A stretch of 64,000 nucleotides of DNA from Lepraria neglecta. Its lineage: Eukaryota; Ascomycota; Lecanoromycetes; Lecanorales; Stereocaulaceae. Positions within the stretch are counted from its first letter, which is position 1. The number at the start of each line of letters is the position of its first letter. A model generated the notes under the pieces. It ran no database searches. It was given only the letters and a program-made list of their open reading frames with translations, and had not been told where the DNA came from. Of the stretch, positions 35,759 through 48,150 are shown in pieces. Position numbers and translations under genes: made by a program. Location: assembly GCA_033220425.1 (NCBI GenBank), contig CM065647.1, forward strand, positions 62,001 through 126,000, in the 5' to 3' direction.

Positions 35759-36360
35759 ATTATCTCCCCCTTAAGCACTAGCCCTCTAGTATAAAGCTAT
35801 AGCGGCGCGCCTTCGCGGCGTATATATAGTAGAGAGGCTTAATAGTTAGTAGGTAGAGCTTATTAAAAACCTTCTAAAACCTAATAGGAAAAAGGAGGGA
35901 AAGGAGTCCCTACTTTATATAGCTCCGAGATAATATAAGTATATCTACTATCGAAATAACGAAATTGCGAGGTGAATTTATTTCGAAGTAAATATTGCGT
36001 AATATTAGCTAACCGCTGTCGCTATAACGAAATTACAAGGTAAATTTGTTTTAAAGTAAATCTCACGTAGTACTAGCTAACCGCTGTCGCTATATTAAAA
36101 CCCTACGGATTCCCCTTTCACTTTCTTCTTTTATAACTCCTACTACTTATAGTATATACCCTATAATCTAATATTCCTTTAGTAGGTATAGAATCTAATT
36201 AATAATAGATTATCTCGTTATAACGACTCTCGATTCCTAAGTAAGTAGAGCTATCGCGGAGTCGCCGTAAAATAATATTAATAGTTTAATAGTTAATAAT
36301 AGTAGTAGTAGTAGAAGTAAGTATAATTTAATATATAAGAGCTCCGTTATCGGGGCGCTA
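35759..36360. other. G5 internal DNA, no gene recognised
   Basis: Contains a direct repeat: cgaaattgcgaggtgaattt...ctaaccgctgtcgctata at about 35960-36022, repeated at 36030-36094. Simple agtagt runs lie at 36298-36318. No coding signal. Confidence 0.5.
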
Positions 36361-37420
36361 CTGATATTCGCAGTAGCGGACCTTCCGTATAGGCCGTACC
36401 TTCGGGTACAAGTCTAGTACTATCATAGGCTAGTACCTCCTTATACTTAGTACAAGGGGGTATAATATAGAGTAAACCGTTATATCATAGTATAGGTATC
36501 ACTTAATATTCTACTTACGTCCCGCTGACGTTAAAGATACTACTAGAGTTTGGGATAGAGGTCCGGGCACTCGCCGCTAAGTCGGCTAGTAGTATAGCGG
36601 CGACGGGCGTATTACGCCCGTTGGTCCAGCGCAATAGGGACCTGCTTCGGCAGGTTACCTAGTAGCGTAAGGACTACGGTATAACCCCCGCCACGTCGGA
36701 TAATCGGTCGGCTCAGCAGGTAGCCGACCTAGAGGGGAGGGTATAGGTATTAGTAAGATATCCGAATCTGTAAGTTAACTCCGCTAACTCGCCGCAGGAG
36801 GTAAGCTATATTCTATTCTTTCCTTCTCTATCCTTCTATTATACCGCTTTCCTTAACTCCGCTTATATACCTTATATACTATACGTATACCGACTAATTT
36901 TTTCCAGGATAAGATAGAAGGGTTATACGTTATAAGCGCGGAGGCGAGTATAGTAGAGGAGGAGAGCAATAAGGAAGAAGAGGAAGAGGAAGAGGAATAG
37001 AAGGGGTTTAGGGAAAGTAGAGAGGATAATAAAGAGGAGGTAGAGGAAGAAGAGGAGGTAGAGGAAGAAGAAGAGGTAGAGGAAGAGGTAAACTCTAGCG
37101 CACCGTATACTACGGCTATATACTAAGTTATATAGCTACCTATAAGCCAACCTCGGAGCGACGTTGTTCGGGGTACTATAGTAGAGGAGTAGGAGGAGAG
37201 GAGGATAGAAGAGAGGAGGGCGGTAAGGAGGGAGAAGAGAAAAGAGAGGCGGAGAGCTATAAAAGTAGCTAAAAGGGTAAGCGATATCGCTCCGCTACTA
37301 CCGCTTATACTAACTTTCCAGGCTCGGTCCTCTTAGATTATATCTAATCAAGATAACTTTCTCCTACGCTTCCTTCCGTGTCCCGTATACTTATTATACT
37401 TACTAATAGTATCTCCCCCC
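36360..37420 (+). pseudogene. antisense cargo coding region of G5 with intron-like signals
   Basis: Plus strand, opposite to gag-RT. GC-rich coding-like DNA (36520-36800) is followed by a Glu-rich acidic run (36955-37090) and an Arg/Lys/Glu-rich helix (37185-37275). Two stretches look like short fungal introns: 36801-36907 (gtaagc ... ttccag) and 37277-37321 (gtaagc ... tactaac ... ccag). The product is unknown. An intron-bearing cargo would suggest capture of a host gene or an antisense transcript, but this is inference, and the region is a fossil. Confidence 0.45.
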
Positions 37421-37429
37421 TTAGGGAAC

Positions 37430-39720
37430 CGTCCCCGGCTTCCTAATGAATTTCGGGGTTATAACCGTATCCCGCAAAAACCAAGATATCATCCAAATAT
37501 ACTATATACGTTATATCGACTAGGCCTATAAAGGCCCGATTAATATACGCTTAGAAAGTAGTAGGGGTATTCGCTAACCTAAATAGTATAATAAGATATT
37601 CAAAGTGACTATAACGCGTACGGAATACTATCTTCTATTTATCGCTACGCTGAATTCGGATACAGTAATATATATCCTTAAGGTCTAACTTCGAGAATAT
37701 TTTAGTACCGCTTAAGCGGTCTAGCGTCTCCGTGATTAGGGGTAATAGGTGCCGATTCTTGATCGTTACCGTATTTAACCCTTAATAATCTACGTAAAGA
37801 CGTAGCCCTCTATCCTTCTTCGGTACGAAAAGTATAGGTACTCCTGCCGGCGAAACGGAGTGGCGAATCTACTTCTTTCCTAGTATATTATCAAGGTACC
37901 GCTGAAGCTCCGTTAGCTCCGTTCTTAATAGAGTATAGATAGGACTATAAGGTAGCTCTCTACCGTCTAACTTAATAGCGTAGTCTCCCTACTTTTATTC
38001 AGGCAAGATCCCTACTTTCTTACTTAAGAAGACATCTTTATACTCCTATAATTCAGGAGGAAGGGTTATATCGAACTCGTTAGTCCGAGGTTACTCCGCT
38101 ATTACGGCGCTAGCGTAAACTATAGCGAATACTTTCTATTCCTATTATAAAACTTTACCAAATTCGGTCGGTCTATCCAGCTATATTAGCCTAGGATTTA
38201 TTTAGTACCGCTATTAGCGCGCTAGCGTATTAACTATAATACCTGACTTATAAAGCGCTGGCATCCCGATTATTAAGTTAGGACCCTCCTAGTCTACGGT
38301 ATAGAATAAGGAACTATATTCCTTTTCTTGCCCCTAGTTATCAGTAGCTATATAGCTTAACTAAAACGCCCTATAACAAAAAGTGCCTTGCCCGCTCGGT
38401 TATACCGGCGTCGGCAAGACAGCGCGCTCTAGCTATAATTATATTGCACTACGAACCGCTGAGAGACCAAGCTAGTTATTACCCTAGGGTTAACCAGCCC
38501 CTTAAAGGGCTGTCGACTACCTGGGAGGATTACTTGTCCCTTAAGGTAAAGAGGTTCTAAAGCTTCTATTCGTCGGTCTTTCCCCGCGTACTTAACAGCG
38601 ACGGGGTACTATCTTTCTCTAACTATACCGAATTAGTAGGAGTAAAGCTTAGATCATCCGTATAGAGATATTCTGGCTTCTAATACCCCGTCTCACCGTA
38701 ATAATAACAATTATTATTACGGTATTCAGGGTTAGCCTTAGATACTAGATAAGACTTAGAATTTCGTCTCTTCTTGCCACCTCGCTAATATCCTGCTAGC
38801 TCTCCGCTAGCAGACTCAGTCGGAGTACTAAATACCTATTCTTCTAAAGGCCTACCCTTACTACTAGACCTAGACGTTAATAAATAACGCTTAAGGTTCT
38901 TTTCCTATATAATCGCAAGTGCTAAGAGACCGTTACGCGTCGTTAGGATACTACCGGTATTTAGGATTTTAGACTTCAACTTAGGGCGGAGTTTAGTTAA
39001 AAAGCTATTTACCCGGAACTCTTCCGATAGGGGAGTAATACGGCTTTCTAGTTCTTCTAGATAAGCTTTAAAGACGGAAACCTTCTATCCCTACTATTAC
39101 TTAGCGCTATTTAAGCGCTTCTAGGCAAGCAGTCGGCGATTTACTAGGTCTACTACTAAATCTAAGAGGAACTGAGAAAAGTTCTTAAAAGAATAATTAT
39201 CTAGCTGTTCCTTCCGAAAGTATTAACGCTACTATATCGCTATATCCCCTTCTAGGGACTATATATAGTAGAGGATCTTCGCCCTATCGGTAGTAAAATA
39301 TTTAGGACTCAGGAGGAATTTGATTTCGGTGTTAGTAAACTAGTATATATACTCTCCTTCGCTGTTCCCGTAATAGAGTTATATCTTTTCAGGGCGTATT
39401 ATCTCTACCGCCAGTAAGACCGATAGCGTATTACTATCGCTAAGCCTATTAAAGTCTTCTATATTAGCGTCAGCTCCTAGTCGAAGCTCTGCGTTCCGAG
39501 CTTCTAACTCCCGGACGCGTTTTTCTTCTAATAAGCGTTGGTTTTCTACCTTAAGTTAGGTAATCCTCTACTAGAGTGCCGGAGATAAAAGGGTCGAGTC
39601 CGAGGACTCCGCTGCCGGCGCGTTATCGGGGCGTATAGTTTCTATTTCTAGTTCTTCTGAAAGGCGCGGTTATCTTACTATAATATCCTACTCCGGGCCT
39701 TTAGCCTTAAAGGTTAGAGT
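37430..39720 (-). pseudogene. gag and partial RT of G5, fossil
   Basis: RT blocks (FGLAN-like, YLDDIL-like) are clear near 37590-37480 on the minus strand. A gag Pro/Glu-rich region and the zinc knuckle lie at 39700-38690. Broken. Confidence 0.75.
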
Positions 39721-39729
39721 AATTAGAAC

Positions 39730-40180
39730 TATAAGGTATACTCCCCGTCAGCGGGCCGTTATCATTCTATAAGATAGACTCCTCGCTAGCGGACCGTTGC
39801 TGCGCTCTAGGAACTACGTCCCGCTAGCGCTACAATATTAGACTACAGCTTAGCTTCTCGCTATTGCTACGCTACTATATATAAAGGTATTTAAAGACGT
39901 AAAGTGGTTATATTACTGGTATAGTATAGGTAATTCTATATTAGAACTAATTACTAAGGATCCTCAGGAAAGAAGTAGGTAGACCGCTCCTTAAGCTTCT
40001 CTCTACGGGTAATATATAGCCGCTATTAGGCAGCTAATATACCACTGAGAGCCTAGCTCCTGACGTCTACCAAGTCGGTCGAATATTATCCCGACCTACT
40101 CCGGCGCTCCGCGCACTAGGAGATATCGGAATAATTTTACTAATAAGATAGACCCTTCTAATATAATAGTTAGTATTATA
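39730..40180 (-). repeat. 5' LTR of G5 (451 bp)
   Basis: Partner of 35308-35758, ending gttagtattata directly before gaagg. Confidence 0.93.
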
Positions 40181-41779
40181 GAAGGAATTAAATAGAAGAT
40201 AGGTTTAATAGTTAGAACTATTAGGTTAATATAAATTCAAGATAATATATACTCTAGGAAAAGATAATAATTAAGCGGATACCTTTAGTAGGTAATTAGA
40301 CTATATAGAGTAAAAGAATATTATAGAATAACTAATCCTAAAGGAAGAAGCGGACAGATTATTAGTACTATACTAGGTATTAGCTATAACCCTAGGTATA
40401 TTAGGATCTAATATAACTATTAAGATTATAAAGGCCTATAATAATAATATATTTATAAAAAACCTAAGGAAGGATTAATAGAATTCATTATTACTTAAAT
40501 ACTAGAATAAGACCTATTTATCTAATAAATATATTAAAGAAGTAATTAGGGATTACTACGATAATCCTTTATAAGGTTATCTAGGGGTATCTAAGACTAT
40601 AGAACTCCTTAGATAAGGATACACGGCGCCGAAGCTTCGGATATATATCGAATAATATATTAAAGAATCTATAGAGTACTAGTAAAATAAGGCTATACGA
40701 TACGCCAAGTATAGATAAATATAGTTTACTTCTATATCGGAATTACTATAGGATAATATTATAATAGACTTTATAGTTAAACTACTACTATCGAAGGACC
40801 TAGCTATATAGGATATCTTTAACTTAATTATAGTTATTATAGATAAACTAATAAAGTATATAATTATAATACCGTTCAAGGAAACCTATAAAGTAGATTA
40901 GTTAGCCTTTATACTACTCGATAAACTAATAAGAGACTAGAGTATACTAAAGTCGATTATATCCGATAGGGATAAGTTATTTACTTCTTATTATAGTAAT
41001 TAAAACTAAATTTCGGATATTAACGGCCTATTACCTATAAACTAATAGATAAATAGAATATGCAAATTAAATAATAGAAGCGTATTTAAGATATTACGTG
41101 AACTAGAAGTAAGATAACTAGGGTTTACTACTTCTAATAGTATAACTAGCGTATAATAATAGGAGGTTAGATACGATAGGACTAACCCTATTCTTCGCTA
41201 ACTATAGAAAGAATACCAATATATTTCTAGATCTAAGAAAAGGACCTAATATAGAAAAAGCCTTAGTTAAGGTAGAAGAGCTAAAGAATTTATATAAGGA
41301 GATATAAAGATTTATTAAGGACTTAAATACTAGGTTAAAGGAATAGGTTAATAAGAAAAGAAAGAATATTCCTTAGCTAAAAGAGAGGGATAAAGTATAC
41401 CTCCTAATAAAAAATATAAGAATAATAAGACTAAGTAAAAAACTAGATTATATTAAGATTAGACTATTCTTAATTAAATAGGTAAAAGGACTAGTTAACT
41501 ATAAACTCTAATTACTACCTAACGCTAAGGTATATCCGATATTCTATATCTTACTCTTAGAACTAGCGGACTTAAATATACTACTATAGGAAATATTTTA
41601 TTATAATATCGAAGAAGAAATAGAGTATAAGGTCAAGAGGATCCTAGATAGAAGGAATTAGTTCTATCTAGTTAAATAGAAAGGGTATAACAAAACGGAA
41701 ATTACCTGGGAACCTCTTAGGAACCTCGTAGGGAACTATAGGGAATATCTTTAGGAGTTCTATCGGAGATAAAAGAAGA

Positions 41780-41955
41780 CTAGTCGAAGTTCTCAGGAGC
41801 TTCTAGCCCGCCGGGGAAGTTGAATTACTCGGACGAGACGTTAAATATTAGACCCTTAGGGGCAGTATAGGAGGACCTTTACTCCTCCTCTAAGTCGGCG
41901 ATATTCTATAACTCTTGCTCTACTAACTTCTTCTTATCCTCTTCTACTTGTTTAT
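41780..41955 (-). pseudogene. passenger ORF, coiled-coil part, left of Copia C2
   Basis: Minus-strand Lys/Glu-rich coding (41880-41955), tail-to-tail with the chromodomain. It is the counterpart of 1080-1290 in G1 and is separated from its N-terminal part (47727-48150) by Copia C2. Fossil. Confidence 0.6.
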
Positions 41956-42172
41956 TGTCGGAACTATTCCGTACTCCGTAAACTCGCGGAGTCACGTGAT
42001 CCGTGCTTGGCGCCCCTTTCTAGATAAAATACTATAGCTCCAATCTATAGAAGAATTAAATCCCCATTTTATCTATCTATAGAAGCAGCCTGTATATAGG
42101 CTACTCAGGGCGAGTAATAGGGGATTATACAAGCTAACTATCGACATAACCCTACTATAGGTTATACCAATA
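41956..42172 (+). repeat. 5' LTR of Copia C2 (217 bp)
   Basis: tgtcggaactattccg to gttataccaata. It contains gtactccg(t)aaactcgcggagt, an imperfect palindrome. Confidence 0.93.
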
Positions 42173-44681
42173 CTAATTAGTAGTCGACCTTAGATTAGTA
42201 AGATATAATAGAAAAATTCGACTGTAATACTATAATACCAAACACCAAGCTCTGCACCAAACCCTACACAAACCCTACAATAATATAACCAACTATAGAG
42301 GAGGAACACGAGGGGACTATAACCCTATACGGTATCATTCTTATAGACTCTACAAAGTCGTTAGCTGCCGCTCTAGGAATATATACTATATAATTAACGA
42401 GCTATTACGAAAGCTATAATAAGGAAGGATATAGCCTATAGATAAGCTTTGCGGAAGACTTCTACGATTAGGACGAGCGGTTATTTACTAAGGTAGAAAA
42501 ACGTATTATACGTGACTTTCAGAACCTATTTTTCGACCGTAAGGTCCATATACCTAGGAATAAGATACCAGTCTATAAATATATAGTAAATCTATTAGTC
42601 CAGCCGTAGCAAGAATAGCCTCTAGAAGAGCCCCTTCCAAACACGAAGAAACACCACTAAGATTCCCTTACTATCCTCGGCAATAATACGTCTTTATTAG
42701 TTAAAACCGATATACCTTCGCTATTACTATTCCAAGCCGGTATACTATTACCGATCAATCTCGAAATAATATAAAAGCGCTTCTAGATACCCTTCTAAAC
42801 GGCTCCAATCAATAGTCTTAAAATCTATAATACTATCGCTAACTACCAAGAGTAAGGCCTTTCCCGGGAACTCACCGCCCTTACCAAACTCTATATAGAA
42901 GAGATAAAGTATAATAGAAGGAGCGACGCTTTCGACTATAAACTGAATATATTCTTAGTTACTACCTCTAACGCGGGGATACTATTAATCGGACTCCCTA
43001 CGGCGTTTTAGTATATACTAAATAGCGACGTACTTAACTTCTATTTCAGTAACCAATCGTTATTCTTATTAATGAATCTAGACTCCCTAAGAACTATATT
43101 TAAAGGAAACTTCGAGGGAAGAGAATACTAGATTGCCCGTCTAAACGAATAGAACGATATATCCCTATAGCTCTTCATTAATCGTAATAAAGATAAAACC
43201 CTGACTAAATACCTTAATACTATAATATCTAGACTGAGAGAACTATAATATAGCTTAGAGGAAAGTCTTTATAGAGATAGCTTTATCTACTAGAAGATTA
43301 TTACTACCTGCGAGTCTATATCTACTTGTGAAATAGTTTACTGAAAACTACCAAACGCTATATAAGATCTTATCTAAGACCTTCGATTATCTATAGCCTT
43401 GTAAGACCATTATAGCCTCTTATTACTAAGCGAAACAATATATATAGACCGCCGCTACTGTAACCGGGAATCTAGTAATCGTGACCAATCTAGATATCCA
43501 AGTAAACCAAGATATAACTCTAATAACTCTAACTGCAACCCTAAAGCTAAAAAGCGATACTTCGTCTATAAGAAGGAAGGATATTAGTTAACTAACCACC
43601 CTAAGGAGGAACGCTAATATAGTATCAAGTAATATATTACCGATATTAAAGGCGGTAAGGAAGAAAATAATAACGATAATACCGCCGATAATACCTCCGA
43701 CGATAATAAGGCCGATAAATAGGAGGATAATAAGTTATTTCTAATATTAATAGGCCCTATTAACGGTAAGGCTGCGTATCGGAAGCTAACTAATTAGGCT
43801 ACCCTCCACGCTGTTACAAGATCGATATTTACCCAAGATTCATATATTAATATCCCAGGAGAATTACTACTACCAGCGCCATATCAATTAGCGCCTCGCT
43901 ACCTAGCAAGCAGATATAGCGACGACCATTTCCGCAGCCTCATAATTGATACAGGTACCGCCTATAACTCGTCCGCAGGCTTTAATCAATACTTGGCACT
44001 ACGGCGCGAGCAAAATATTAATATTAATACGGACAAGGCTGGTACCGCTAAGTTCAAGTTTAGTATTAGCGACGCCTTATTAAAGGGTACCGTCGCCGTC
44101 CAATTACTAATCGGTACTATCGAATTCTATATTGTTAACGCTGACACCCCTTTTCTCCTCTGCCTGCGAGACCTCGACCGAGTAGGCTTTTACTTCAATA
44201 ATCTAACTAACTACCTAATCGGCAAAGAGAAACAAGTCCCTGTTATCCGGTTATATAGCTACCTATTCCTTATATAGGGAATATCACTAGTAAACGCCTA
44301 TATTAACGCCTATACTAATAATAGCGGCAGTGCAAGCAGCCAATTAATAGAACAGGAGCTTCATCGCCTATATCGCCGCTTCGGACATCCCTCTACAACA
44401 CAGTTAGCACGTTTACTGAAACGCTCTAGTTATTATTTCAACCGGAAAGCGATTAACTAACTAAGCAAGATTTAACTTGCCAAAAATATAGAAGATCGCT
44501 AGGAAGGTTCAAATTCACTATTAAAAACGACCTCCAATTCAATCACTCAGTAACAATCGATATTATATATCTAGATAACCCTGCGGTCCCCGCTCTACAT
44601 GCTGTTGACGAGGCTATACGCTTCTAAACCGCCCGTTTCCTGAAAGATATCTCAGCGGAAACAGTCTGGGATACCTTAAGG

Positions 44682-45093
44682 GCGTGTTAGATCGATACCT
44701 ATATTGGACTACTAGATATGTTAGTGCATGATGCAGGCAAACAGTTCACCAGCGCTGAGTTTGTCTCTAAGGCGAAAGGGATGGCAATTGAGGTGAAATA
44801 CGTCCCTGTTGAAGCACACCACTCGATTGGATTGGTTGAGCGCTATCATATACCTCTCCGACGTGCCTATAACGTTATTCGAGAAGAGCGTATTGGATCG
44901 ATACCTATGTTGGACCACTAGATATGTTAGTGCACGATGCAGGCAAATAGTTCACTAGCGCTAAGTTTGTCTCTAAGGCGAAAGGGATGGTAATTGAGGT
45001 GAAATGCGTCCCTGTTGAAGCACACTACTCGATTGGATTGGTTGAGCGCTATTATATACCTCTCTGACGTGCCTATAACATTATTCGAGAAGA
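44682..45093. repeat. 206-bp tandem repeat inside C2 integrase region
   Basis: Units 44682-44887 and 44888-45093 differ by scattered transitions. The first unit is rich in CA/TG (open in both strands, 44718-44921) and contrasts with the RIPped flanks. Confidence 0.93.
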
Positions 45094-47280
45094 CCTCCCG
45101 CTACTAAGCAAGTAATTCGTCCTGTAAATAGCTGTTAAGGCAATTAACGATACAGCTGGACCTGATAGATTAACCCCTATACTGCTCCTGTTCGGCACGT
45201 TCCTAAAGCTTACTAAGCTAGATCCTATATATCTATCGATTGCGGAAAGAAGTAAGGCTATTAGACGTGCAATAAAAGAAGCATCGGACTTATTAGCGAA
45301 AAGAGACGTTACTAAAGCCTTGCGCCACCGCAACGGTCTATAAATTAACGCTATCCTCAATACCCCTATTAGCGATAATATCCTTGTCTTCCGAGAAGGT
45401 AAGGGTTAGAAAGGACCCTACTAATTACTCGCTATAGACGAGTAAGCTTGTATAGTTAAACTAAACAGCGGCCCTACGGTTTTTCGTATTATATTAGTTA
45501 AACTATATTTCGAAGAACTAACTAATTAAATACTATAAACGCCTATAGCTGAAGTAGACCTGCCGATCAAGGATAATAATAATAATAAGCTCTCTAATAG
45601 CGACAAAGACATCGATGAGGCTCTAGAAACGCAAGCTACTATATACTATAATCTACAGCGATAATGACGCCTACCCGCCTATTACGCTCATATTACTAAT
45701 AAGGAGTAAACCAATATCGAGCTATCGATAAAGCTCCGCTCTAAAGGCGCTATTTGATTAATAAATAGCCTATTTCTTAACTCTCGGAAGAAAGAAATTA
45801 ACGGACTAATTACTAAAGGAGTCTTTAAGATCGTAAGTAAGTATAATATACTACTATACACCCGTATTTTCGGTTACCGCTTTATTAATAATATTAAGTG
45901 GAACGGCGAGATACCCTTCGAGAAGTCAAGACTAGTTATCTAAGCTTATAACGATAAGGGTAAGAAGGAAGTTCTAATATAATCTCTAACGATTTAGCGC
46001 GCCAGCCAGCGCCTTATTATTTACCTCGCTACTATCCTATCGCGGGCTCTATATATACGCGATATTTTATAAGCTTATATATAGTTAATATTAGTACTAA
46101 GCCGCCCTTTCTATATGAAACCGCCGCAAGGTACCGACTTAGGAGATAATATACTTAAGGTAGTCCGCCCCCTATACGACGTTCCCGAAGCGGGAATATA
46201 CTAGTTTAGGATATACTATACCTACTATATCGAGAAGCTTGGTCTCACCGTCTCCTTATTTGATCCTTACTTGATATTCTCTAAATAGGCGATTATTAGT
46301 CTATAAACTGACGACTTACTATTTTCTAGAATAACTAAGTACCTAGAGCTAGAAGAATAAAAATGACTCGATATAGGCTTCCTAGTAAAGCTAATCGAGA
46401 AACTAGAGGAAGGAAAAGACCTTCCGTTTAATAGTACTATTATCTCTAGGAACGGTAATATTCTAAAGCTCTCGTAACAACGGTAATATAGTAAGATTAA
46501 TACGATCGATACTACTGGCGATATTAAATCGTAATATATTAAGGAGCGAGCTCGAGGCGCCTATATAGCCTTAATATATTAATCTGAAATGGCTTTTGTA
46601 CTATCTAGGGCAGCTTAAATTACTTAACTAACTAAAGAAAGCGCTAATTAGCTAAATAAATAGTTAAACTGGCAAAAAGTAAACGAGCTCCGAGGCCTAT
46701 AATTTATTAAACTTGCTCTAGAAGGACTAAAGCTTCTTGTTTTCGTCGATACAGCGTTTATAAATAACGCAGACTTAAGCTCTTAGATTAGATACGTTAT
46801 TATCCTTGCTAATAAGAAATAACTAGACAAATCAACCATTAATCTCAGCGGTAACATTATTTATTAGAGTAGTACTAAATACAAAAGAGTTATAAGATCG
46901 GTACTAGCTTCGGAGCTATATATAATAGTAGTAGGATTCAATATCGCTACTGCCCTATAATCTACTATTAACGGTATTACTCAAGCAAAGATCCCACTAA
47001 TCCTGTATACTGATTCATACTCCCTATACGACTACGTTATACGCCTCGGCACCACCGCCGAAAAACGCCTTATAATCGATATTATAGGACTACGGCAATC
47101 CTACGAGAGAAGGGAAATCGACGAGGTGCGGTAGATCGATAGGAGCTGTAATCCTGCGGACGCTATAACGAAGGAACACCCCTGTCAGGCGTTGAAGCAG
47201 CTGGTAGATAAGAACACTATCAAGCTGAAGACAAACGCCTAGGTAGAAAGGGAAGCTACGGTCTAAGTGGAAAGGGAAGG

Positions 47281-47470
47281 ACCGGCTGCGATCTAACCAA
47301 TCAGATCACGGCGTTACTCGGCCTATCAGATCCTTCTTCGTCTTATAAAAGCAACTAGGATTTGGCGTCGATTAAGGACCGGCTGCGATCTGACCAATCA
47401 GATCACGGCGTTACTCGGCCTATCAGGTCCTTCTTCGTCTTATAAAAGCAACTAGGATTTTGCGTCGATT
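47281..47470. repeat. 97-bp tandem repeat with CCAAT and TATA motifs next to the C2 3' LTR
   Basis: Units begin accggctgcgatct at 47281 and 47378. Each holds accaatcag, then tataaaagcaac about 57 bases on. It lies between the end of RNase H and the 3' LTR, where only a short polypurine tract is expected. A partial precursor (gaccggctgcg after ggaaaggga) overlaps the pol end. Confidence 0.92.
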
Positions 47471-47504
47471 GGCACTATTTTTCGACTTTCTAAAACTTTG
47501 CCAG

Positions 47505-47721
47505 TATCGGAACTATTCCGCACTCCGCAAACTTGCGGAGTCACGTGATCCGTGCTTGGCGCCCCTTTCTAGATAAAACACTATAGCTCCAATCCATAGA
47601 AGAATCAAATCCCCATTTTACCTACCCATAGAAGCAGCCTGTATATAGGCTACTCAGGGCGGGTGATAGGGGATCATACAAGCTAACTATCGGCATAACC
47701 CTGCTATAGGTTATACCGACA
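47505..47721 (+). repeat. 3' LTR of Copia C2 (217 bp)
   Basis: tatcggaactattccg to gttataccgaca. It is less RIPped than the 5' LTR. Confidence 0.93.
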
Positions 47722-47726
47722 TTTAT

Positions 47727-48150
47727 ATTATATTTGAAGGCGTATTAGTTTGGATTATAGATATATCAACTCTGTCTGCGTTATTTTAATTTTACCCTAC
47801 TTCTTCTTCCGCTCCGACTCGATACGATATATCTCGGCCTGCGATACTATCAGGTTATACTTAACTCTACTAGCGACGCAGTTCGAGCAACGGTTAGAGC
47901 CGGGGCCTACGAGGTATTAACTGCCACCAGATAAGCAGCGAGTATAGGGACGTATAGTTACCTCTAGGAGGTCTTGAACTAGCTCCTTACAACGAATAGT
48001 TAGATTCAATAAGTATTTAGTACGACGGGGTGGTATAAAGGATGGATGGTTTCTCGGGACGAGAAATCTGGAGGGGGGAGCTAGTGTTAGAACTAGAGGA
48101 TTCTGACAGGACTGTCGCGAAGGACATCGAGCTTCGGGTAGGACAGGCAA
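47727..48150 (-). pseudogene. passenger ORF, N-terminal part, right of Copia C2
   Basis: The minus-strand open stretch 48150-47917 starts inside the LTR (48085-48502). It runs out through FLVPRNHPSFIPPRR into a region with cysteines (47915-47830), as in G1 and in 48740-49210. The LTR-internal start seen here and in G1 supports antisense transcription from the 3' LTR. Fossil. Confidence 0.7.

Larger units (their letters stand above)
35308..40180 (-). mobile_element. Gypsy element G5: gag and partial pol plus extra cargo, fossil
   Basis: 451-bp LTRs (35308-35758, 39730-40180) and perfect gaagg target duplication (35303-35307, 40181-40185), inserted in G4 RNase H. The minus strand has gag with a zinc knuckle (about 38740-38690, CYYCGET), a protease-like part (38350-38000) and RT from about 37850 to the YLDDIL block near 37490. 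RNase H and integrase were not found. In their place is about 1.6 kb of richer-GC DNA with plus-strand coding signals. It looks like a non-autonomous derivative with acquired cargo, and it is also broken. Confidence 0.88.
31345..41760 (+). pseudogene. gag-pol of G4 (Gypsy, chromodomain), fossil
   Basis: A degraded polyprotein in the same family as G1: the sequences after the 5' LTR match (ctttgagcacccttaagg). The zinc knuckle at about 32185-32225 is split by the solo LTR, and RNase H is split by G5. The chromodomain shows GYNKTEITWEPL near 41690-41720. Because of the recombination proposed for 48085-49636, its 3' part may come from a second copy. Confidence 0.85.
41956..47721 (+). mobile_element. 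Ty1/Copia element C2, complete in outline, fossil
   Basis: 217-bp LTRs (41956-42172, 47505-47721) and perfect tttat target duplication (41951-41955, 47722-47726). The plus strand has gag (42320-43700) with a zinc-knuckle-like segment near 43555-43620, protease (about 43900-44260; open stretch 43993-44277 with GTIEFYIVNADTPFLL), integrase (44340-45420), RT (45700-46500) and RNase H (46600-47210). It has two unusual tandem repeats (44682-45093 and 47281-47470). It is inserted into the passenger ORF of a G4-family element. Broken many times. Confidence 0.92.

Noticed and set aside
43993-44277. 94-codon open frame as a host gene
   Set aside because: Its DADTPFLL-like and FNNLTN segments belong to the protease region of Copia C2, inside its LTRs.
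44721-44918. minus-strand ORF over the 206-bp repeat
   Set aside because: Antisense of Copia integrase; open only because this unit escaped RIP.
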